Below are positions 41,678-50,720 of a DNA stretch of 64,000 nt, one piece after another. Position numbers and translations under genes: made by a program. The number at the start of each line of letters is the position of its first letter. Within the stretch, counting starts at the first letter, position 1. Under the pieces are notes generated by a model. That model ran no database searches, had not been told where the DNA came from, and saw only the letters and a list, made by a program, of their open reading frames with translations. Origin of the DNA: Bacteroidetes bacterium GWC2_46_850 (GTDB lineage: Bacteria; Bacteroidota; Bacteroidia; Bacteroidales; Dysgonomonadaceae); the NCBI GenBank assembly GCA_001768325.1, contig MENQ01000027.1, positions 62,001 to 126,000 on the forward strand, given 5' to 3'.

Positions 41678-42520
41678 TCAATAATAACTGCTACGGAGCC
41701 AATCGCTGCCGCCGGCATTCCTGCCTCCGAAATTAAGCGACTCAAACGCCAGTCCCAGCATAAACTGATGGATCACTATTTTCGTGGTGAGATCATTTAC
41801 ATCTGTCCGGTAATAATCTCCCAGATAACCCGCCCGGAATGTAATCTTCCGCAGGGGCACATCTACCGTGAAATAGTTGCGCAAGGCGAGCTGGTTATGG
41901 AAAGAACCCAGGTGAACCGTTCCCTTGTTGTTTCCCAATGTAAATATTTCATAGTAGGAATGCCCGTATTCAGGCGAGAAAAACATACCAACAAACGGGG
42001 TGGAGAGTTGCCAGCGAAACGTTGCCCAGGGAAAGCTATACAGTGCCATTGCCGAGAGGTTGAGGTTGGTGGATATTTTCAGTGACCCGGGATTGTTGGA
42101 GTTCCGCACATTGTAGATACCACCCAGGGAGGCATCCCATCCACCACCACCCAGCAGTTTAAAACGCGGTGTCTGCAATAAGGGATACAAGCCGGTTAGG
42201 TAGTAGCTGATGTCACCATAATATTCCGACGCTGAAGCAGTGGGATTTTCAGTGATGCCTACCTGTATCTGAAATTGCTGCTGCAACAACAGCTTACCCA
42301 TAAAATGGGGGGTTCGTTTCAGTCGGTCGTGCATTAGCGTCATGCTGATGCCACTGTATGTAAGCGGCGACAGATAACTATCTGACAAATAAGATTTTCC
42401 AATGCCAAACAGGGTGGAATGATTCACCGTGTTCACCGGTCCCGACAGGGAACGATCCTGTGAAAACAAACCGCAGAAAAAACTGATCCAGATAAGTATC
42501 GATGTTGTTGCTTGTTTCAT
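41678..42520 (-). CDS. Predicted outer-membrane beta-barrel-like protein (possibly DUF3316)
   Basis: Signal peptide, alternating aromatic/hydrophobic strands, GYLGDYYRTDVNDLTTKIVIHQFMLGLAFESLNFGGRNAGGSDWLRSSYY; family assignment uncertain. Confidence 0.65.
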   Translation of the reverse strand: MKQATTSILIWISFFCGLFSQDRSLSGPVNTVNHSTLFGIGKSYLSDSYLSPLTYSGISMTLMHDRLKRTPHFMGKLLLQQQFQIQVGITENPTASASEYYGDISYYLTGLYPLLQTPRFKLLGGGGWDASLGGIYNVRNSNNPGSLKISTNLNLSAMALYSFPWATFRWQLSTPFVGMFFSPEYGHSYYEIFTLGNNKGTVHLGSFHNQLALRNYFTVDVPLRKITFRAGYLGDYYRTDVNDLTTKIVIHQFMLGLAFESLNFGGRNAGGSDWLRSSYY

Positions 42521-42536
42521 GCGATTGTACTGTCTG

Positions 42537-45254
42537 TTAATCGAATAATTTCATCTGGCCCGTGATTTCATCCCGTAAATCAGCATCGGAGATGGAGTTT
42601 TCTCCATTTTCCTCATCTATCTCCACTTTCATTGTTTCCTGCTGCTCCGGTTCAGGTTCCGGGAATCTGAGGGGCTCAAGCTCCTCCACCGTTTTTACCT
42701 CGAAGTTCGATATCCGTTTGCCTTTTGCTTTGTAACCCTTCACACCGATAAATTCATCCACTTCAATCTCCAGCGGTTCGCGGAAATCATCATTTCCGCC
42801 AAAGATAACCTTTATGCGCGGATAAACCACGTCGGTAAGCAAGAATAAACGGGAATCGGGATTGTCCCCCAGAAAATTCAACGGTTTCTCCGATGCTTCC
42901 AGGGTGAATCGCTTCAGGTAGGCAAATCCCTGATCGGCATCAAACAATGCCGCAGACCATATTTTGCTTTCTTCAAACTTTTCTATCTGGTGAATGTCGG
43001 CAGGAAAATGGTTGGTCAGATCGAAATTACAAACGCGGTAATCACCACCACGGGTAGTAACCAGAATCATATCATCACCCTGAAACTCACCCAGGTACTT
43101 CCCTCCCCCCTCATAGTTGAGGCGGAGCACATCGGGATCGAACCACACCTTGCGACCGCCCAGGGTGGAGAGTCCCTTGTGTTTCAACTGGATGCGATGC
43201 ACATCGGCCTTGGTGAGAATGTTCCCCATCGCACCGCGTCCCTTGATGTCTATTTCGCTGAAATCTTTTTCAAACTGTAGTATGCGCAGACGCGGTTTGG
43301 GCTTCAAAATCACTTTGATGGTCTCCGCTTCGCCATTCGGATTGGCACTAAAATATGCAATACGCGATCCCGGCTTTCCTTTTGTCAGGTCATACTCCTT
43401 GTCGCGGGTGACCCCGGTCACCGGAAAGCGTTTGATGTAGTGCGCTCCCGTCTTGCCGTCGCGATAGACCACGTTATAGATAGTACGCTTGTCGTTCTTC
43501 TTGAATACACTTGCATAAAGTATTCCTTTACCAACGAACATTTTTTCACTGACCTTTACCACTTTATATTTACCATCTTTAAAGAATACGATGGCATCGT
43601 CAATGTCGGAGCAGTTGCACACAAACTCATCTTTCTTCATGCCGGTACCAATGAATCCTTCCTCCCGGTTCACGTAGAGTTTTTCGTTGGCTTCTGCCAC
43701 CTTTACCGCCTCAATATTCTCAAAACTGCGTATTTCCGTTTTCCGTGGATAATTCTTTCCGTAACGGTCTTTCAGCATAAGATACCAGGATATGGTATAA
43801 TCCACCAGGGTATTGAGATGGTGGGTAATCTCATCAATCTCCTCCAGCAGCCTTGCGATGAGCTCATTGGCCTTGTCGGAGTTAAATTTGAGAATGCGGG
43901 CCATCTTGATTTCCATCAGCCTGACCAGGTCGTCACGTGTGATCTCCCGGATGAAACCCGCCTTAAAGGGTGTCAGCCGTTTATCGATGTGAGTCAGGGC
44001 AATGTCCATGTTGCCTGCGTTTTCAAACTCTTTATCCTTGTATATTCGTTCTTCAATGAAGATTTTTTCAAGTGATGCAAACAGGAGTGCCTCCTGTTTC
44101 TCGGTTCGCTCAATTTCCAGTTCGAGGCGCAGGCTCTCCTTCGTGGTGTCGACCGAGACCCGCATCACATCGCTCACGGTCAGGAAATGTGGTTTGTTGT
44201 CGTCGATGACGCAACAGTTGGGAGAGATGCTGATTTCACAGTCGGTAAAGGCATAGAGGGCATCGATGGTCTTGTCGGATGACACACCCGGTGCAAGCTG
44301 TACCTGAATCTCCACGTTCTGTGCGGTGATATCGTCTACTTTCTTGATTTTTATTTTTCCCTTTTCATTTGCCTTCAGGATAGAATCTACCACGCTGGCA
44401 GTCGTCCGTCCAAAAGGAATATCTTTGATGACAAGGGTTTTATTGTCAAGCTTCGTGATGGTGGAACGCACTTTCACCGAACCGCCGCGTTCTCCGTCGT
44501 TATACTTCTCGACATCGATATAACCGCCCGTTTGAAAGTCGGGATAAAGCCTGAACTGTTTACCTTCGAGGTAGGCGATGGCGGCATCGCACAACTCGTT
44601 GAAGTTATGGGGTAGAATTTTGGAGGAGAGGCCCACAGCGATACCTTCCGCTCCCTGTGCCAACAGCAGCGGAAACTTGGCAGGCAGGGTCACCGGTTCC
44701 TTGTTTCTGCCATCATAGGAAGCTTTCCATTCAGTTGTTTTGGGATTAAACAACACCTCGAGGGCAAATTTTGTCAGCCGGGCTTCGATATAACGGGGTG
44801 CGGCAGCACCGTCGCCGGTAAGGATATTTCCCCAGTTACCCTGCGTATCGATCAGCAGATCTTTTTGTCCGAGCTGTACCAGTGCATCGCCAATGGAAGC
44901 GTCGCCATGCGGATGGTACTGCATTGTATTTCCGATGATGTTGGCGACCTTGTTGTAACGACCGTCGTCCATCCGCTTCATCGAGTGCAGGATTCGTCGC
45001 TGCACCGGCTTCAGTCCGTCGGAGATATGCGGCACGGCACGTTCCAGTATCACATAGGAAGCATAGTCCAAAAACCAGCTCTGATACATTTTGGAGAGAT
45101 TGAGTGTGCTGTCGTCACCCAATTTAACGGGTATTTTTGGATTGGTTCCCGACTTGTACGATAAGTCGGTTTCCTCCTCTTCCCCGGGTCCATTTTTTTC
45201 GCTTATTTCGTCTTTATTAATTTGATCTGCAGACATACCTGAGTTACTATGCAA
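42537..45254 (-). CDS. parC: DNA gyrase/topoisomerase IV subunit A (ParC-like)
   Basis: SKMYQSWFLDYASYVILERAVPHISDGLKPVQRRILHSMKRMDDGRYNKVANIIGNTMQYHPHGDASIGDALVQLGQKD. Confidence 0.93.
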   Translation of the reverse strand: MHSNSGMSADQINKDEISEKNGPGEEEETDLSYKSGTNPKIPVKLGDDSTLNLSKMYQSWFLDYASYVILERAVPHISDGLKPVQRRILHSMKRMDDGRYNKVANIIGNTMQYHPHGDASIGDALVQLGQKDLLIDTQGNWGNILTGDGAAAPRYIEARLTKFALEVLFNPKTTEWKASYDGRNKEPVTLPAKFPLLLAQGAEGIAVGLSSKILPHNFNELCDAAIAYLEGKQFRLYPDFQTGGYIDVEKYNDGERGGSVKVRSTITKLDNKTLVIKDIPFGRTTASVVDSILKANEKGKIKIKKVDDITAQNVEIQVQLAPGVSSDKTIDALYAFTDCEISISPNCCVIDDNKPHFLTVSDVMRVSVDTTKESLRLELEIERTEKQEALLFASLEKIFIEERIYKDKEFENAGNMDIALTHIDKRLTPFKAGFIREITRDDLVRLMEIKMARILKFNSDKANELIARLLEEIDEITHHLNTLVDYTISWYLMLKDRYGKNYPRKTEIRSFENIEAVKVAEANEKLYVNREEGFIGTGMKKDEFVCNCSDIDDAIVFFKDGKYKVVKVSEKMFVGKGILYASVFKKNDKRTIYNVVYRDGKTGAHYIKRFPVTGVTRDKEYDLTKGKPGSRIAYFSANPNGEAETIKVILKPKPRLRILQFEKDFSEIDIKGRGAMGNILTKADVHRIQLKHKGLSTLGGRKVWFDPDVLRLNYEGGGKYLGEFQGDDMILVTTRGGDYRVCNFDLTNHFPADIHQIEKFEESKIWSAALFDADQGFAYLKRFTLEASEKPLNFLGDNPDSRLFLLTDVVYPRIKVIFGGNDDFREPLEIEVDEFIGVKGYKAKGKRISNFEVKTVEELEPLRFPEPEPEQQETMKVEIDEENGENSISDADLRDEITGQMKLFD

Positions 45255-45330
45255 ACGCCACGCCGGCGGCTTTCAAAACCGAAGTCGTACAATTCTTGCT
45301 ATGGGATGTTTTTGTTCTATTAAAATCGTC

Positions 45331-45360
45331 CAAAGATAGGAAATTTGAGGGTTAAATCAA
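45331..45360 (-). promoter_or_regulatory. Candidate parC promoter
   Basis: Minus strand TTG (45358-45360) - 19 nt - TATCTTTG (45331-45338), matching the Bacteroidetes promoter pattern. Confidence 0.6.
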
Positions 45361-45569
45361 AAAGATTTTTCCCGGGTCACCCGTCTGAACGACAAACAGA
45401 CCATCTGTGGAAGAAATCCACTAATTTATCCGGGTGGGGAAAGAGACTGGTAAAAATGAGAAAAGATCTGCAAAAAATAAACTACTTTTACAGAAAACTG
45501 TTTAATAGAAAGAAAAGAGCGGGATATAACTCTGAGATAACCCAAATATGGATCATCAATAAAAAGTCT

Positions 45570-46484
45570 ATGAAGAGAGAAAAATTAGTCCAAACATCTA
45601 AAATTCAGTTGATGCTGCTATTAACGGCATTCATACTGACATCTTGCGGGAACGTTCCGTTTACGGGAAGAAGACAATTGCAGCTGGTATCGAACCAGGA
45701 AGTTATTGCTTTGAGCTTGCAGCAGTATCAGGATTTCATGCGTACTGCCCCGCTGGAAAAAGGCACATCCAACGCCCAGATGGTCAGCCGTGTAGGCAGC
45801 CGTATTGCCGGTGCGGTGGAAAGTTTTTATACCAACAACGGCTATGCATCGGAACTGGAGAACTTCGCATGGGAGTTCAGCCTGGTGAAGGAAAACAGCG
45901 TAAATGCTTTCGCCATGCCGGGGGGGAAGGTAGTTATTTATTCCGGTTTGCTTCCGGTTACCCAGACGGAAGAGGCCCTGGCTGTGGTGATAGGTCATGA
46001 GATTGCCCATGTGATTGCCCAGCATTCCAGTGAAAGGCTGAGCCAACAGATAGCATTGCAATATGGCGGAGCTATTGCCGGAGGGTTACTGGGTAATTCT
46101 CAGGTTGCGCAGCAGCTGGGACAGACCGTTTTTGGTCTTGGTGCCCAATATGGCGTGATGATGCCCTATGCGCGTAAGCAGGAGTACGAGGCAGATGAGA
46201 TCGGGTTAATCGTGATGGCGATGGCTGGATATGACCCGCGTGTAGCAGTACCCTTCTGGACGAGGATGGCTGAGAGCGGTGGCGGTGCTCAGGTACCCGA
46301 ATTTCTCAGTACCCACCCTACAGATAGCAAGCGTATTGCCTCTATAGAAAAGATCATGCCCAATGTGATGCAGTATTACAAAGGGGCCGGCGTGCAGAAT
46401 CAAACATCCGCGCCGATTCAAACAAAAACAACTGTTCCTGCCGAAACAGAAAAGGCAAAGACATCGAAAGAGTGGTCTTTCTGA
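45570..46484 (+). CDS. M48 family metallopeptidase lipoprotein
   Basis: Lipobox FILTSCGNV; AVVIGHEIAHVIAQHSSERLSQQIA (HExxH), RKQEYEADEIGLIVMAMAGYDPRVAVPFWTRM; start at MKREKLVQ. Confidence 0.93.
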   Translation: MKREKLVQTSKIQLMLLLTAFILTSCGNVPFTGRRQLQLVSNQEVIALSLQQYQDFMRTAPLEKGTSNAQMVSRVGSRIAGAVESFYTNNGYASELENFAWEFSLVKENSVNAFAMPGGKVVIYSGLLPVTQTEEALAVVIGHEIAHVIAQHSSERLSQQIALQYGGAIAGGLLGNSQVAQQLGQTVFGLGAQYGVMMPYARKQEYEADEIGLIVMAMAGYDPRVAVPFWTRMAESGGGAQVPEFLSTHPTDSKRIASIEKIMPNVMQYYKGAGVQNQTSAPIQTKTTVPAETEKAKTSKEWSF

Positions 46485-46524
46485 TCGCGTCTTTCTGACT
46501 ATTCATATACTGTTCAGCACACAT

Positions 46525-46563
46525 AAAAGAGCGGTGTTTCCGGAAAAGAAACACCGCTCTTTT
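46525..46563 (+). terminator. Hairpin terminator between convergent M48 and DUF4293 genes
   Basis: aaaagagcggtgtttc cggaaaa gaaacaccgctctttt, long perfect stem with flanking A/T tracts. Confidence 0.85.
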
Positions 46564-46575
46564 GTATTCGTTTTA

Positions 46576-47031
46576 TTACTTCCGCAACCGGTTCAGTGAT
46601 CTGATCAGCGCCTCATCTGCACCTATTTTCCGGATAGCCAGAATGGTCAATATGATTGCAATGACGGGCATGATGAGACCCACGCCCACCTTCTGGAATA
46701 CCAGATTTTCCACCGGGAACAGGTTGTAAAGGATGAAGCCGAAATAAAGGTAGAAACCGATCATCAGCATGGCATTGAAGACCGACAGTCTGATCTGCAG
46801 TATTCTTTGTTTATAGAGAAAAACCGTAATCAGAGACAGAACCGAACTCACCATCCCCAGTGTGAACAGCCCCCAGGTAGAGTCGTTGAGAACTTCATTT
46901 AGATAGATGCCAATCGCTTCAAAAACCACTTTATCTCCATTGTACATGAAAAATGCCAGCGGTGTGACCGATGCAACGAGCATGGCTGCGGCTGCCAGCA
47001 GCAGAAAAAGTGTCTGTATCCGTTGCAGCAT
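46576..47031 (-). CDS. DUF4293 domain-containing membrane protein
   Basis: MLQRIQTLFLLLAAAAMLVASVTPLAFF with four TM segments, next to an rpoZ-like gene and bamD. Confidence 0.85.
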   Translation of the reverse strand: MLQRIQTLFLLLAAAAMLVASVTPLAFFMYNGDKVVFEAIGIYLNEVLNDSTWGLFTLGMVSSVLSLITVFLYKQRILQIRLSVFNAMLMIGFYLYFGFILYNLFPVENLVFQKVGVGLIMPVIAIILTILAIRKIGADEALIRSLNRLRK

Positions 47032-47035
47032 AACC

Positions 47036-47368
47036 TTAAAACAGTTCTTTTTCCTTCAACGGATTTCGATAATAAATCTCCTGCTCCTTCCATTCCTCAA
47101 TGGCAAGCAGTGATGGTTTTGGAAGCTTCTCGTAGAAACGGGATATCTCAATCTGTTCGTGGTTTTCAAATACCTCTTCAAGATTGTCGCTATAGGATGC
47201 AAATTCCTGCAGCTTGGTGTCGAGGTCTTGCTTCATTTCCACTGAGAGTTGGTTGGCTCGCTTGCTGATAATCCGTACCATCTCGTATACATTTCCCACG
47301 GGCTCTGACAGTCTCATGACATCCTGTGTTTCCGTGTTGGAGTTGGCGGCAATTTTTCTATAATCCAT
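47036..47368 (-). CDS. rpoZ: DNA-directed RNA polymerase omega-like subunit (Bacteroidetes type)
   Basis: SEPVGNVYEMVRIISKRANQLSVEMKQDLDTKLQEFA resembles Bacteroidetes omega; conserved neighbourhood with bamD. Confidence 0.8.
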   Translation of the reverse strand: MDYRKIAANSNTETQDVMRLSEPVGNVYEMVRIISKRANQLSVEMKQDLDTKLQEFASYSDNLEEVFENHEQIEISRFYEKLPKPSLLAIEEWKEQEIYYRNPLKEKELF

Positions 47369-47403
47369 TTGTTTGTGTACTATATCAATTATTTGTTTGT
47401 TAT

Positions 47404-48219
47404 TCAGGTTGTGGGCAGCACCTCTATTTTTTCCTGTGCCTCTTTATAATACTTCTCGGCTTCGTTCTTGTACTTTCCTTCCGGAAAAGTGTTGGTGTAA
47501 TTGAAGTATTCGTCTACCACCATGCGGTAACGTTCCGGCTGTGTGAGCAGCGTGCTTCGTTGAGCGTACTCATGTCGTGCTCTGAGGATGGTGATCTGAT
47601 AATCTTCCAGATATCGGGAATAGGGATAGCTTTTGATTGCCTCCCTTGCCGTAATCACGGCCGATTCATAATTATTTCCCATATAGTTACCCAGATCCAG
47701 ATAGAGTTGAGCTGCAAGAAGTTCTTTGTGGGCCAGCTTCTCCTGCAATTCAAACAGGTAGTTCTTGGCCTGCTCTCCCCTTTCGGTTTGCGGGTAACGT
47801 TCGATATATTTTTGAAACTCGGCAATGGCACGATAAGTCTTGGTTTGATCCAGCCGGGCCTCGGGTGAATCGAGATACATACCATAAGCGGAGTAAAACA
47901 AGGCCGATTCGGCATACTCACCCTTGGGATATGTGTTGTAATAGGTGGTGAATACTTCCGTGGCAGAGTAATAATCTTTTGAATTGTAGTGGCTCTGCGC
48001 CAGTAAATACAAAGACTCCTCAGCCTGAGCCGTTCCCTTCATGAAGGTCACCAGTTCCTCGAGAAGCGTAATAGACCGATTGTATTTTCCTTCTTCAAAA
48101 TACTTTTTTGCGTAGGTGTACTTCAGGTCCCTGTCGGTACTTTTCAATATTTTGTTGTACTCGTTGCAGGAAACCAGCAACACAGCAAGGAGCAAAAAAC
48201 AGATAGTTTTTATTTTCAT
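47404..48219 (-). CDS. bamD: Outer membrane protein assembly factor BamD
   Basis: Lipobox LLVSCNEYNKILKSTDRDLKYTYAKKYFEEGKYNRSITLLEELV; TPR repeats; YPQTERGEQAKNYLFELQEKLAHKE. Confidence 0.93.
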   Translation of the reverse strand: MKIKTICFLLLAVLLVSCNEYNKILKSTDRDLKYTYAKKYFEEGKYNRSITLLEELVTFMKGTAQAEESLYLLAQSHYNSKDYYSATEVFTTYYNTYPKGEYAESALFYSAYGMYLDSPEARLDQTKTYRAIAEFQKYIERYPQTERGEQAKNYLFELQEKLAHKELLAAQLYLDLGNYMGNNYESAVITAREAIKSYPYSRYLEDYQITILRARHEYAQRSTLLTQPERYRMVVDEYFNYTNTFPEGKYKNEAEKYYKEAQEKIEVLPTT

Positions 48220-48300
48220 CTCGTTACAAGCCGGTTTAAGGGTGCAAATTTACTGAATCTTTCTCATTTTCTGATCAGAGATCACCCTTTTTATTCTATT

Positions 48301-49812
48301 TTAGGATTTTGAATCAATATATTGTAAAATACTGTCCACATATCTCCTGTCGTTAGACAGCTTGGGCACCTTATTTTGCCCTCCTGTTTTTTCTCTCTGC
48401 TTCATCCATTCGTAAAACGTTCCCTTTTCCATTGTTCGTATCCTGGGCATTTCCAGAGAGAGGTTATAAGATCGTTTTGCTTCGTAGTCGGAGTTCAGCT
48501 TTTTGAGACTTTCGTCCAGCAGCTCCGCAAACAGGTTCATGTTCGACGGGGGCGTCTCGAATTCGATGAACCACTCATGGGCACCATTGTTGTTATCGCC
48601 AAAGTAAACCGGTGCCACGGTATATTCCGTGATTTTCGCATGGGTGCTGCGGCAAGCTTCGTTGATGGCCCTGTCGGCGTTGTCCACGATCAGTTCCTCT
48701 CCAAAGGCATTGATAAACTGTCGGGTACGTCCGGTCAGCTTAAAGAGGTACGGATGGGTGCTGGTGAATTCAATGGTATCCCCAATTTTGTATCGCCACA
48801 ACCCGCCACTCGTACTGATCACCACAGCGTATTGCTTACCGGCTTCCACGCCACCAAGGGGAACAGTCTCAGGCTGGGCCTTGTCCCATTCACCGGCCGG
48901 GATAAATTCATAGTATACTTCGTTATCGAGCAGCAGGAGCAGATCTTTTGATTCCGGTGCAAACTGTACGCCGAAGAAACCTTCCGAGGCGTTATAGGTC
49001 TCCCAGTAACGCATTCTCGGGGTAGGAATTATTTTTTCAAACTGCTCCTGAAACGGAAGAAAACCTACCCCTCCGTGAAAGAATACTTCCAGTTGGGGCC
49101 ATATGTCGGGTATCGCCCTTCCGGTTTCCTCCACAATCTTTTTTAGTAATATCAGCATCCAGGAGGGCACGCCCACCATGGCGCGAATATCATTTCCGAT
49201 GGCATAGTCGGTCAATTTTTGCAATTTCTCTTCCCAATCGGGGATCAGGGCAATGCTTTCGGGTGTTCTTCTTCGTCTGGCCGGTGCCGGGAGGTTCTTC
49301 ATCAATATGGCCGATATATCACCTGTGTAAATGCCGTTGCCAATCTGGTTTGTCTGTTGGCTTCCTCCCAAAACAAGCGTTTTGCCCAAAATGAAAGCGC
49401 TGTCGGGATGATGTACCGCATACATGCCCAGCATTTGATAGCCGGCCCGATAGTTACCATTGAAGAGCGACTCCCTGGTGACAGGGATATATTTGCTTTT
49501 GTCTTCCGTTGTACCCGAGGACATGGCAAACCACCTCACGGGTGTATCCCAGAGCACATCAGTCTGCTTCTCTACAATGATCTTTTCCAACCAGGGACGT
49601 AAATCTTCGTACGCAATCACGGGTACCTGCCGGCGAAAGTCGTCATCATTGTTGATTTCTGTGAAATGGTTTTGAAACCCGTACTGCGTTTTTTGTCCGT
49701 GTTCAAGCAGGTAATTGAGGGTTTGTTGTTGTGTTCCCAACGGATCTTTCACAAATTTCTCTACCGGCTTGTAATAAGAAGTAAGTATGTTGCGGGCTAT
49801 TTTTCGAATCAT
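48301..49812 (-). CDS. GH3 auxin-responsive promoter family protein (acyl-amide synthetase fold)
   Basis: RWFAMSSGTTEDKSKYIPVTRESL, RYWETYNASEGFFGVQF, VVISTSGGLWRYKIGDTIEFTS, KLTGRTRQFINAFGEELIVDNADRAI. Confidence 0.92.
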   Translation of the reverse strand: MIRKIARNILTSYYKPVEKFVKDPLGTQQQTLNYLLEHGQKTQYGFQNHFTEINNDDDFRRQVPVIAYEDLRPWLEKIIVEKQTDVLWDTPVRWFAMSSGTTEDKSKYIPVTRESLFNGNYRAGYQMLGMYAVHHPDSAFILGKTLVLGGSQQTNQIGNGIYTGDISAILMKNLPAPARRRRTPESIALIPDWEEKLQKLTDYAIGNDIRAMVGVPSWMLILLKKIVEETGRAIPDIWPQLEVFFHGGVGFLPFQEQFEKIIPTPRMRYWETYNASEGFFGVQFAPESKDLLLLLDNEVYYEFIPAGEWDKAQPETVPLGGVEAGKQYAVVISTSGGLWRYKIGDTIEFTSTHPYLFKLTGRTRQFINAFGEELIVDNADRAINEACRSTHAKITEYTVAPVYFGDNNNGAHEWFIEFETPPSNMNLFAELLDESLKKLNSDYEAKRSYNLSLEMPRIRTMEKGTFYEWMKQREKTGGQNKVPKLSNDRRYVDSILQYIDSKS

Positions 49813-49835
49813 TCTCGGCGTATCAATAGTAGGGG

Positions 49836-49843
49836 CAAAGGTA
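49836..49843 (-). promoter_or_regulatory. Candidate -7 element for GH3 gene
   Basis: Minus strand TACCTTTG about 24 nt before the chosen ATG. Confidence 0.4.
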
Positions 49844-49897
49844 TAGAGGAGTTTCTGAAAATGAAAAAATAAAATCACAATTTTAGATAAAAACCGA

Positions 49898-50599
49898 CTA
49901 TCCGATGCGGCTGATTTTGCGTAACCGATCCTCGTCGATGATCTTTATTTTTCTTCCGTCGATGGTAATGACGCGCTCATTCACGAAGTTAGAGAGGGTG
50001 CGGATGGCATTGGAGGTTGTCATGTTCGACAGGTTTGCCAGATCTTCGCGCGCCAGATAAATGTTGATGGTTGCCCCATCCTCTTCCAGTCCGTAACTCT
50101 CTTTGAGGAAGATCAAAGATTCGGCCAGCCGGCCGCGCACATGTTTTTGGGTAAGATTGACAACCCGTTGATCGGCAATACCCAAGTCTACCGACAGCAT
50201 CTGAATGAAAAACAAAGCCAGATCGCCGTTGTTACGCAGGAACTGCTCAATCAGCTCCATGGGAATCATGCAAACGGTGCAGGACTCAAAAGCCGATGCG
50301 GCTGTTACATAAGGCTCTCGTGCAAAATAGGCCCTGTACCCGAAATACTGCACAGGGCGGATGATGCGGATGATTTGACTTCTTCCCCCCACTCCGCTTT
50401 TAAAAATTTTCACCTTCCCATTAAAAAGGCACATCAGATCGCGTGGCGTCTCATCCTCAAGATAGATCAGTTCATTTTTTTTAAAATGAATAACACGCGC
50501 ATTACCACGTAATTGATCACGCTCGCCATCCGTCAACATCCTCCAAATATCGGGTAAAGTAGAGGACAAATCAATCAAATCTTTCTTCTTTCCTGGCAT
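49898..50599 (-). CDS. Crp/Fnr family transcriptional regulator
   Basis: HFKKNELIYLEDETPRDLMCLFNGKVKIFKSGVGGRSQIIRIIRPVQYFGYRAYFAREPYVTAASAFESCTVCMIP; HTH region IYLAREDLANLSNMTTSNAIRTLSNFVNERVI. Confidence 0.93.
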   Translation of the reverse strand: MPGKKKDLIDLSSTLPDIWRMLTDGERDQLRGNARVIHFKKNELIYLEDETPRDLMCLFNGKVKIFKSGVGGRSQIIRIIRPVQYFGYRAYFAREPYVTAASAFESCTVCMIPMELIEQFLRNNGDLALFFIQMLSVDLGIADQRVVNLTQKHVRGRLAESLIFLKESYGLEEDGATINIYLAREDLANLSNMTTSNAIRTLSNFVNERVITIDGRKIKIIDEDRLRKISRIG

Positions 50600-50627
50600 A
50601 AGTGCTATAGAACTATGTTCTAAAACA

Positions 50628-50635
50628 CAAATATA
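50628..50635 (-). promoter_or_regulatory. Candidate -7 element for Crp/Fnr regulator
   Basis: Minus strand TATATTTG in the divergent intergenic region. Confidence 0.4.
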
Positions 50636-50703
50636 TATATTATTTTTCGATGAGTAACAAAAAAGTAATCATAAAAAATATTCGGTTGCGTTTAAAAAAA
50701 ATG

Positions 50704-50711
50704 TAAGTTTG
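50704..50711 (+). promoter_or_regulatory. Candidate -7 element immediately upstream of DUF5686-type gene
   Basis: TAAGTTTG ending 9 nt before the ATG at 50721. Confidence 0.45.
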
Positions 50712-50720
50712 CAAATCGGA

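Noticed and set aside
43440-44075. 211-aa plus-strand ORF opposite parC
   Set aside because: Antisense shadow ORF with no domain similarity.
45345-45569. 75-residue N-terminal extension of the M48 peptidase ORF
   Set aside because: The signal peptide/lipobox begins shortly after MKREKLVQ at 45570; the upstream part overlaps the parC promoter region and looks non-coding.
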